Source: Pirellulales bacterium (lineage in GTDB: Bacteria; Planctomycetota; Planctomycetia; Pirellulales; DATAWG01). Taken from it: 64,000 nucleotides of DNA. The notes under the pieces are model-generated. The model was not told the origin of the DNA and did no database searches. It saw only the letters and a program-made list of their open reading frames with translations. The translations under genes were made by a program, and so were the position numbers. Every line of letters begins with the position of its first letter. Within the stretch, counting starts at the first letter, position 1. Shown one piece after another: positions 9,401 to 14,918 of the stretch. The stretch is taken from positions 1 through 64,000 of the forward strand of contig DATAWG010000086.1 in NCBI GenBank assembly GCA_036267355.1. Reading direction: 5' to 3'.

Positions 9401-9850
9401 CATGTCACCGGAGCTATCGATGGCGACTTGGCCACCGGTTGGGCGATCGACCAACAGGAAGGCCGCAATCACACGGCCGTGTTCGAGTGCCGGCAGGATG
9501 TCGGCTTCGCCACCGGCACGCTGCTCACCTTCACGCTCGATCAGCACTATCCCGACGGCCATCATCTGCTGGGCAAGTTCCGCTTGTCGGCGAGCGCAGC
9601 CAAGCGGCCGGTTCGCCTGGAAGGGGAGCGAGCCGACATCGCTCGCCTAATCGCAATCCCGATCGAAAAGCGATCGGCGGCACAAAAGGCCGAATTGGCG
9701 AAGGACTATCGTTCGCTCGATTCCGAATTGGCGCGGCTGCAACTGGCCGTGGCCCAACACTCGAATGACCGAGTCAACGCCCGTCTGCTCGGCGCTCAAG
9801 ACATCGTCTGGGCGCTAATCAATAGCCCGGCGTTTTTGTTCAATCATTGA
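6479..9850 (+). CDS. DUF1549/DUF1553 (PSCyt2/PSD1) secreted protein
   Basis: 1123 residues, exported by an N-terminal signal (core FAALVGGMASAVAFG). After an Ig-like (BIG_2 type) domain at ~45-135 comes GCNAGTCHGSAKGKNGF, the atypical CX4CH motif usual in this family, followed by SLRGYDPAADY. A second Ig-like segment lies near 255-340. DUF1549 follows (YIDELVDAKLKRV, RRIYLDLTGLPPT), with a canonical CxxCH motif in CNNCHDHPFERW, and then DUF1553 (NPYFAKSYVNRAWSYLTGVGF, KSATYQRS). The C-terminal third has a beta-rich segment and ends INSPAFLFNH, the usual family ending. AAGGAG at 6466-6471 supports the ATG. The function is not established; multiheme-like secreted proteins of this type are numerous in planctomycetes. 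Confidence 0.9.
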   Translation: MNRVHAAGDWNARLDRRGARWACFAALVGGMASAVAFGSVAAADETLPPGFKIAGIEAQPGTIELKNRFDYRQLLLTATLTSGGKVDVTRMAEMTGPVPGVIEISPTGMVRAKADGKGELRFSLAGQTVVVPVSVSGFGADDRISFVRDVMPTMSKVGCNAGTCHGSAKGKNGFKLSLRGYDPAADYLALTDDLAARRFNRAMPEQSLMLLKPSGSVPHVGGMLFKPGEPYYEMLKTWITQGAKFDRDAPRVAKIEVSPSAPIIPLPNMKQQFRVVATYADGSQRDVTAEAFVESGNIEVLEADKHGLITALRRGESAVLIRFEGNYAAATVTVMGDRSAFVWKDQPEYNYIDELVDAKLKRVRTLPSGLCTDAEFIRRIYLDLTGLPPTSSQVRAFLADQRDMRVKRDELIDQLIGSAAYVEQMSIKWADLLQCNDKYLGEKGARALRNWIRQAIATNVPYDKFVYAVLTASGSNIENPPASYYKILREPGPLMENDTQLFLGVRFNCNNCHDHPFERWTQNQHWRLAAFFANVARKDDPHYADKKIGGNDVEGAKALGEIIYDAASGVEVRNPTTQALQTPEFPYTYPDMAPRSGTLREQFARWTVSPKNPYFAKSYVNRAWSYLTGVGFIEPVDDIRAGNPPTNPELLERLTADFIANGFDVQQLQRLICKSATYQRSLDTNQWNSDDTVNYSHAMARRLPAEVLYDAVFQVTGATRRLSNMPAGARAAEEPDPSVNSPDGFLDLFGRAPRQSSCECERFTGVMLGQALNLINGPTIADAINQPDNSLSQLVASEKDDNRLIDEIFIRVLNRPPKPAEVAASLQSLRSFDDDHGKLVAQLAEYEKTLPAKQAEWEKNAAEAVNWIPLEVQTAKSAIGGTLAKEPNDVIFASGKLEKDTYTLTVKTDLRGITAFRIEALADPRLPKSGPGRAPNGNQVLSEFRVSAAPANDPKKAGPVALQNAQADYSQPGWHVTGAIDGDLATGWAIDQQEGRNHTAVFECRQDVGFATGTLLTFTLDQHYPDGHHLLGKFRLSASAAKRPVRLEGERADIARLIAIPIEKRSAAQKAELAKDYRSLDSELARLQLAVAQHSNDRVNARLLGAQDIVWALINSPAFLFNH

Positions 9851-9888
9851 TTGCCGGAGGGATGGCAACCAAACGGCGGGAATTCTTG

Positions 9889-10620
9889 ATGAAAGCCTCG
9901 ATCGCACTATTGCTCGCGCTCTGCGTATCTACACTTGCCCGTGCCGATACCTCGGGCGAAACGCCGAAAAAGGCCGACGAGGTTTGGACCGGGAAAACGG
10001 TCGATGCCCGCGGGATCGGGGTTACGGTGACGTTCGACACGTCCGAAGCGCCCGATCTCAAGGAATGGGGCGAGAAGGCGGGCAAAGTTGCCGCGGACTG
10101 GTATCCGAAGATCGACAAACTGCTGGAAAGCCCCGGGTTTTCGCCGCCAAAATCGGTCGAAATCCGCTTTCGCAAAGATTACCACGGCTTGGCCATGACC
10201 ATCGCCAGCACGATCACGATCCAGCCCGATTGGGTTCGCAAGCATCCCGACGACATCGGCATGGTGGTCCACGAACTGACGCACGTCGTACAATCGTATC
10301 GCCATCGAGGCAATACGCCGGGCTGGTTGGTCGAGGGCATCGCCGATTATATCCGCATCGTGAAATACGAGCCTGGCGTCCGGCGCCCCCGCCTGAATCC
10401 GGACAAAGCGAAATACACCGACGCTTACAAGACGACGGCCATTTTCCTCGAATGGACTGAAAAGCAATACGACCCGAACTTGGTCAAGAAGTTGAACGCC
10501 GCACTGCGGGCCGGAAGCTATAAAGAAGCGATGTGGAAAGATGCCACCGGCAAATCGCTCGACGATCTTTGGACCGAATTCGCCGATTCGCTGCGAAAAC
10601 CGAAGCATGCCGCGAAATGA
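9889..10620 (+). CDS. secreted basic-secretory-protein-like metallopeptidase
   Basis: 243 residues. The signal peptide MKASIALLLALCVSTLARA is followed by a domain with VVHELTHVVQSY (HExxH) and, about 18 residues on, GWLVEGIADYIR, whose Glu/Asp could complete a zinc site. This is the layout of the plant-type basic secretory protein/peptidase family. Frames remain open from a TTG at 9847 (overlapping the previous stop) and an ATG at 9862, but only the ATG at 9889 gives a clean signal peptide. The gene follows the DUF1549/DUF1553 gene closely and is probably co-transcribed. Its substrate is unknown. Confidence 0.8.
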   Translation: MKASIALLLALCVSTLARADTSGETPKKADEVWTGKTVDARGIGVTVTFDTSEAPDLKEWGEKAGKVAADWYPKIDKLLESPGFSPPKSVEIRFRKDYHGLAMTIASTITIQPDWVRKHPDDIGMVVHELTHVVQSYRHRGNTPGWLVEGIADYIRIVKYEPGVRRPRLNPDKAKYTDAYKTTAIFLEWTEKQYDPNLVKKLNAALRAGSYKEAMWKDATGKSLDDLWTEFADSLRKPKHAAK

Positions 10621-10669
10621 CGCCGAACCATCGATTCCGTTTTTTCTCAGTGGCAGCGAGGAATAAACG

Positions 10670-11017
10670 ATGAAAATGATCATCGCCGTCATCCAGCCCA
10701 CAAGGCTGAACGCGGTGCGCGATGCGCTAAACAAACTCGAAGTCACACGGATGACCGTGTGCGACGCGCAAGGTTTTGCCCGGCAGCGCGGGCAGACGGA
10801 AATGTACCGCGGCCACGAATACAAGACGCATCTGTTGCGGAAAATCGCGCTCGAAATTGTCGTGAACGACGATTTCTTGGAACGCACCGTGGATACGCTC
10901 GCGTCGGTCGCCCGCACCGGTTCCGAGGGCACCATCGGCGACGGAAAAATCTTCGTACTGCCGGCCCTCGAAACGATCCAACTGTTCGGCGAAGTGCGCG
11001 GCCCCGAAGCGGTCTAA
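10670..11017 (+). CDS. nitrogen regulatory protein PII
   Basis: 115 residues, full length for the GlnB/GlnK family. The T-loop reads RGQTEMYRGHEY, with Tyr51 at the position uridylylated in proteobacterial PII. The C-terminal signature TIGDGKIFVLP is present. Compared with remembered GlnB sequences there seem to be about three extra residues (SEG) between ARTG and IGDGKIF. PII trimers bind ATP/ADP and 2-oxoglutarate and report nitrogen status to targets such as ammonium channels. GAGGA eight bases upstream supports the ATG. There is no amtB or glnA alongside, so neither the paralogue nor the target can be named. Confidence 0.93.
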   Translation: MKMIIAVIQPTRLNAVRDALNKLEVTRMTVCDAQGFARQRGQTEMYRGHEYKTHLLRKIALEIVVNDDFLERTVDTLASVARTGSEGTIGDGKIFVLPALETIQLFGEVRGPEAV

Positions 11018-11035
11018 TCGTCCGGCCACGGTGTC

Positions 11036-11404
11036 ATGGCAATCCTGCTGCTCTCGACCGATCTGATGTTTGGTTCTCGCGTAAGCGGTGCGGCAGCACG
11101 GATCGGACTGGCGCTGCAAACGTTCGCCACGCCCGACTCGCTGCTAGAGCGACTCGAACTTTCCAAGCCGAAAGGCGACGATGCGGGCGGCTTGGTGGTG
11201 CTCGACCTGACGATGCGTCACTTCGACCCGAAGGCGTGGGTACCGCGATTCCGCCAAGCCGCGAATCCGCCGAAGGCAATCGTCGCCTATGGCCCGCACG
11301 TGCAAGATGCGATCCTCGCGGCAGCCGCTGGCGCCGGCTGCGATCAGGTCTATACGCGCGGGCAGTTTAACGCTCGGATGGACGAAATTCTTGCCGGCAG
11401 CTGA
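11036..11404 (+). CDS. degenerate response-regulator receiver-like protein
   Basis: 122 residues with the alternating beta/alpha pattern of a receiver domain. LVVLDLTM places an Asp where the phosphoacceptor would be. The paired N-terminal acidic residues are reduced to a single Asp (STDLMFG), and the conserved Lys after strand 5 is missing (DQVYTRGQF). It may be a non-phosphorylated receiver fold. It starts 18 bases after the PII gene, so the two are probably co-transcribed. No output domain is present. Confidence 0.65.
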   Translation: MAILLLSTDLMFGSRVSGAAARIGLALQTFATPDSLLERLELSKPKGDDAGGLVVLDLTMRHFDPKAWVPRFRQAANPPKAIVAYGPHVQDAILAAAAGAGCDQVYTRGQFNARMDEILAGS

Positions 11405-11463
11405 CTCCGCCCATCCTATCGTTCGACGATTGGCCGGTGCCGATTGCCAAGTGCATACACCCT

Positions 11464-11485
11464 AGCCCGAAGCGTTAGCGAGGCA
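11464..11485 (+). repeat. AGCCCGAAGCG dispersed repeat
   Basis: Contains AGCCCGAAGCGTTAGCGAGG exactly. The same sequence or a close variant recurs at 17724, 17762, 17799, 21147 and 50638, with diverged forms near 30697 and 33062. Nearly all copies are intergenic. Confidence 0.8.
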
Positions 11486-11698
11486 GAGCCCGATTCGGCC
11501 TGTTCGGCAAGCGATTGACGGACCGCTTGCAGCATGGTCTCGAACTGTTCGCGAGACAAGACGAGCTGCATGCCGGCCGTCGGCAAATCGAGCCGACAAC
11601 TCGGCCCAGCTGCATGCGAGTCAAGGTGAAGTTGTTTAGAAGCGGCGGCTTCGGCCGACGTACAACCGGATGCGATAAATTTGCGTTTTGCGGCGATT

Positions 11699-11730
11699 CC
11701 ACTGGCCGACTGCGCTGGCCGGTGGCACAC
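11699..11730 (-). repeat. degenerate CACTGGCAAGCG dispersed repeat
   Basis: Reads CCACTGGCCGACTGCGCTGG and then CCGGTGGCACAC, a diverged form of the 31-base arm found in a perfect inverted repeat at 42621-42761 and again at 29679-29708. Confidence 0.65.
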
Positions 11731-11859
11731 GACGCCTCCGAGAGCCGGCGCGGCACACGACGGCCCATTCCTTCAGCGCCCATCGATTGGTTGCTTGCAG
11801 ACCCCCGACGAGTCGCTCCGGGCGAGTATTCCGCGTCGTCCATCGCTGTCGAAACACGT

Positions 11860-12204
11860 CTACGTCGGTCTGCCGTTCTGCGTCGGATCGCTTGCCGCGA
11901 CGCCCGCTCGGCCATTTTCCTCGGCCATTTTAACGATGTTGCCCTGCGGATCCATGACCCCGATGCGGCTCCCCTGGGCTGCGCGCAGCGCATCGCAGAG
12001 CGCTTCCTTGTTGGTGACTGCGATGTAAGCTGGCCCGTCGAGCTTTTTCAAAAGTCGAATGCGGCGGCCTACGGTCGCGGCGGTTTCGACCCCGATGAAG
12101 CCATGTGCCGTCTGAAGGTCGCAGCTGTTGTCGGCGGGAACGGCGGCGCCGTAGCGCCGAGCAATGCGATTGATCGTCGCCGTATGTGCCTTATTCAGCT
12201 TCAT
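11860..12204 (-). CDS. small hypothetical protein
   Basis: 114 residues, no family recognised. It has a basic N-terminus (MKLNKAHTATINRIARRYGA), a central Arg/Lys-rich helix (VGRRIRLLKKLDG) and a strand-like YIAVTNKEALCDAL...IGVMDPQGNIVKMAE. No signal peptide or membrane segment is evident. The frame is open to 12249, but the ATG at 12204 has GGAAGGAG about eight bases upstream, so that start is chosen. It stands alone on the minus strand in a repeat-rich region. Confidence 0.6.
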   Translation of the reverse strand: MKLNKAHTATINRIARRYGAAVPADNSCDLQTAHGFIGVETAATVGRRIRLLKKLDGPAYIAVTNKEALCDALRAAQGSRIGVMDPQGNIVKMAEENGRAGVAASDPTQNGRPT

Positions 12205-12471
12205 CAGCCGCCGCTCCTTCCCCCGTGCAATCAAACTCCCCAGGACCAATTGCGGTAACCCGCAAAAATATCATTGACACTGTGGCTCGAACCGTCAAGA
12301 GCCAATTACCGCTTCTCCCGTTTAGCGGAACGTGATGAGTCGCGAAATTCAGCGGTGTTTTGTTGTGGAACCCAACTCGGTAGGCCGGGGCCAGATTCTC
12401 CGACAGATTGACGGCGTCGAGCCGCTGGATTTTGCCGAACTCGACATCGATTCCGAGCGTTCCAGTCCGGC

Positions 12472-12507
12472 GGTTCGAAAAGCGGAAGTTATTTTTGGCC
12501 GAGCCTT
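12472..12507. mobile_element. solo end of the miniature inverted-repeat element
   Basis: GGTTCGAAAAGCGGAAGTTA followed by TTTTTGGCCGAGCC matches the right end of the ~100-bp element (compare 21274-21306), with one C lost in TTTTTCGGCC. No left end is found within 200 bases. It abuts a tRNA-like 3' half. Confidence 0.65.
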
Positions 12508-12568
12508 CGGTGGTGTAAGAGGGGTTCTGATAAGGCCAAAGTCACAGGTTCGAGTCCTGTAGCGCCTA
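12504..12568 (+). tRNA. tRNA 3'-half fragment, possible Ile(GAT)
   Basis: The T-arm is perfect: ACAGG, TTCGAGT, CCTGT at 12544-12560. A seven-base 3' acceptor strand AGCGCCT and an A at the discriminator position follow. Five bases of variable loop and a five-base stem place a seven-base loop CTGATAA at 12527-12533, which would give anticodon GAT. The 5' anticodon strand pairs only partly. The expected 5' acceptor AGGCGCT is absent; the solo mobile-element end occupies that place. It is judged a broken tRNA remnant or an integration scar, not a working gene. Confidence 0.45.
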
Positions 12569-12742
12569 CTGTTCTGCGATGGCTCGAGGAAAAAAACCGG
12601 TTGGATCTCACGATTTCCTTGCTCCGTCCGCGAAATCTAGCTAATATCAGCCTAAATGCGGGGCGTGTGGTATGGGGGGAGCTGCTCTCTCAATCATTCT
12701 GAAAATGTCGTTATGACACTTGTTTCCCGGAATTGGGCGCCA

Positions 12743-13456
12743 ATGAAAAGCGTGTTGCGTTGTGCGTTCGTCCTAGCCGCGGTTTGTGCTTTGCCAATTG
12801 CGGCCCGCGCTTCGGTTATCACCTGGAGCGCGCCGGTAGCGATTACGACCGACGGCAGCGCGAGCGACGTGCTCAACACCGGCGGGGCCGTCATCCAAGC
12901 CGAATACGCGCAAGGGAGCGGCACGCAAACCGTAAACGGCATCGCATTTACCGACGGCTTCACCGACTACAACATGCCCCAAGGCACTACCATATAAGCG
13001 ATCAGCGGCAATAATACGTATTCCCCCTCTGGCTTCACAACCGGCGTTGCCGCATACGACGCGATCCTAAACAGCTTTGCCTACGGCGGAAATGATCCGA
13101 ACGTTCTGACGATCAGCGGATTGATGCCCGGCGCGACGTACGATGTGCAGCTTTGGGGACTGGATGATCGGACTTGCTGCGGTGGCAGGACGGAAAACTT
13201 TTCCGGAGCCACCGGCGACGCGGATGCATCAAGCACTTTTTCGCTGAATAGCAACATTTCGATCATTGGAACGTTCGTCGCCGACGGCAGCGGCCAACAG
13301 GCGATCTACGTCAACGGCCCAGGAGGCCCAAACAATCTCAATGCATTCTCGGTTCAGGCCCTGCCGGTGCCGGAACCGGCCACGATCGCGCTGTTCGGCA
13401 TCAGCTCGCTGGGATTGTGTGTTTTCATCCGCCGCCACCAAAACGGCGAACGATAG
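12743..13456 (+). pseudogene. PEP-CTERM protein gene with in-frame stop
   Basis: A signal peptide (MKSVLRCAFVLAAVCALPIAARA) begins a secreted beta-rich protein. The C-terminus has a PEP-CTERM sorting signal: VPEPATIALFGISSLGLCVF followed by an Arg-rich tail. An in-frame TAA at 12995-12997 divides the gene. The same frame then stays open and coherent through 13456 (AISGNNTYSPSGFTTG, GATYDVQLWGLDD). No frameshift is needed, so this is a single nonsense change or a sequencing error. Without readthrough the product is about 84 residues and lacks the sorting tail. The start could also be at 12713. A clear terminator follows the gene. Confidence 0.75.
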
Positions 13457-13480
13457 GCAGCTCCCATTTTGTCAGACGAA

Positions 13481-13512
13481 AAGCCTTCGGCGATTTGCCG
13501 AGGGCTTTTTTT
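13481..13512 (+). terminator. rho-independent terminator
   Basis: An 11-base stem (AAGCCTTCGGC / GCCGAGGGCTT, with one G-T pair) around the loop GATTT runs into seven T residues at 13506-13512. It lies 25 bases after the PEP-CTERM stop codon and before the VKOR gene. Confidence 0.85.
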
Positions 13513-13545
13513 ATCCCCGCACTCGCTATTTTGCGCTAGTCTTCC

Positions 13546-14730
13546 ATGATGGACACCGTTCCCACTTCGTCCGTCGCCGATGCGGTGCGAGTTGATTCTC
13601 GGCCAGGAATGCTTTGGGCCGTGCCCGCGCTCGCGGCAGTGGCGTTGCTGTTGAGCCTGTATTTATCTTCGTCGGCTGCGCCAACGGCCCAGCCCGTCGG
13701 ATGCAGCGCCTCGGCCGGATGCCGAGACGTGTTGAACTCCCGTTGGTCGCGCTGGCTAGGAATTCCGGTAAGCAATCTCGCCGCGGTCGTTTACGGTTCG
13801 ATGATTCTCGCCAGCTTGATGCTTGGCCGGGTGGATGGTGGCTCTCGACGGCGGTTTGCTGCCATGGCGATTGTCGGCACATCCGTGCTGGCTGCGGTCT
13901 CGGCAGTTTGGTTTCTCGGTTTGCAAGCGTTGGCGGTGAAGAGCCTTTGCCCTTATTGCCTGGCGGTGAATTGCTGCGGGTTGCTGACCGGTGCATGGGT
14001 TCTATGCGTTGGCCGCCGACTGCTGCGGCACCGCGATTGGCGCGCAACGGTTTCGGCGGCCGTGGCAGGTGTTGCCCTGCTGATTGCCGGCCAATGGTTC
14101 GTTCCCCCGAAATCATTTGCAATTGAACCGGCTGCGTCGTTTCAGGTCCCCGGCGGGCGATTCGATATGCTTCCCGGCCATGCGCCCACGGTCAGGTCGC
14201 CGCGGACGGAGCATTACATTGTCATGCTTAGCGACTATGCTTGTCCGCATTGCCGGCAGACGCACCAAGTGCTCGAAAACACATTGGCCCGGTATGGAGG
14301 ACGGATCGGCGTAATCGTTTTGCCTACACCGCTCGATCGGAAATGCAATGCGATGCTGGTCGACTCCGCACCGCCCGAACCGCAAGACTGCGCGTTGAAC
14401 CGATTGGCGCTTGCGGTGTGGTGTGCGGATCCGAAAGCCTTTGCTCCGATGGACCATTGGCTCATGGATTCTCACCAAGTGCGGCTCGAGGCGGAGGCCC
14501 GAGCGCACGCCGCCGAACTTGTCGGTTCGGCGAAGCTGGCGGCCGCGGAAACGGATCCGCGAATCGATGGGATCTTGCGGCAAGATGCTCAGCTTTTTGC
14601 GCTGTTAAAGGGCGGGAAGCTGCCTCAGCTTCTCTTCGGTGCGACGCACCTCATCGGCGAACTGTCCGATAGCGACGAACTGGAGGCGGCGATCCAGCGC
14701 GAGTGGGGACTCTCTCCCAATCCGCGATGA
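13546..14730 (+). CDS. VKOR-DsbA fusion, thiol oxidation
   Basis: 394 residues. The N-terminal half is a membrane-embedded vitamin K epoxide reductase domain with four to five hydrophobic segments, loop cysteines C53 and C59 and the active-site pair CPYC (C135, C138). A thioredoxin-like, DsbA-type domain follows, with CPHC at C233-C236 (LSDYACPHCRQTH). Fused bacterial VKOR-DsbA proteins form disulfides in exported proteins, passing electrons to quinone. The ATG at 13546 lies just after a terminator, so the gene probably has its own promoter. Its neighbours encode many secreted Cys-containing proteins, which fits such a role. Confidence 0.92.
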   Translation: MMDTVPTSSVADAVRVDSRPGMLWAVPALAAVALLLSLYLSSSAAPTAQPVGCSASAGCRDVLNSRWSRWLGIPVSNLAAVVYGSMILASLMLGRVDGGSRRRFAAMAIVGTSVLAAVSAVWFLGLQALAVKSLCPYCLAVNCCGLLTGAWVLCVGRRLLRHRDWRATVSAAVAGVALLIAGQWFVPPKSFAIEPAASFQVPGGRFDMLPGHAPTVRSPRTEHYIVMLSDYACPHCRQTHQVLENTLARYGGRIGVIVLPTPLDRKCNAMLVDSAPPEPQDCALNRLALAVWCADPKAFAPMDHWLMDSHQVRLEAEARAHAAELVGSAKLAAAETDPRIDGILRQDAQLFALLKGGKLPQLLFGATHLIGELSDSDELEAAIQREWGLSPNPR

Positions 14731-14822
14731 AAACCTTGCGGAATCGCGTGACATCGGCAGCGGGTCACGTTATAAACAGACCATTCGGCGATGGTTCGAC
14801 ATTCGGAATCCATCTCCCTTAT

Positions 14823-14872
14823 CCCGCCTGCCTCGCCCGCCTGCCTCGCCCGCCTGCCTTGCCCGCCTACCG
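14823..14872. repeat. 13-base tandem repeat
   Basis: The unit CCCGCCTGCCTCG occurs about 3.8 times in direct tandem, with T for C in the third copy. It lies upstream of the cytochrome/WD40/coiled-coil gene, 46 bases before its ATG. Confidence 0.8.
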
Positions 14873-14918
14873 CCGGTCGCTCTAGACCTGATCGATCTTG
14901 CCCGCTGGATGAATCAAT

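Larger units (their letters stand above)
11416..11730 (-). pseudogene. repeat-built ORF, possible remnant
   Basis: The first ~12 codons (GTG start, MCHRPAQSAS) are a degenerate copy of the CACTGGCAAGCG dispersed repeat at 11699-11730. Near the end, SLTLRARVYAL is encoded by the AGCCCGAAGCG repeat at 11464-11485. Only the middle (LDLPTAGMQLVLSREQFETML) looks like natural protein. There is no Shine-Dalgarno sequence. It is either an eroded gene bounded by repeats or not a gene at all. Confidence 0.25.

Noticed and set aside
7274-9565. 763-codon minus-strand open frame
   Set aside because: It is antisense to the DUF1549/DUF1553 gene, which has clear motifs and a ribosome site. The antisense product is Arg/Gly/His-rich with no domain, as expected in high-GC DNA.
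12332-12562. 76-codon plus-strand open frame
   Set aside because: Its second half is translated mobile-element and tRNA-like DNA. The first half has no recognisable feature or ribosome site.
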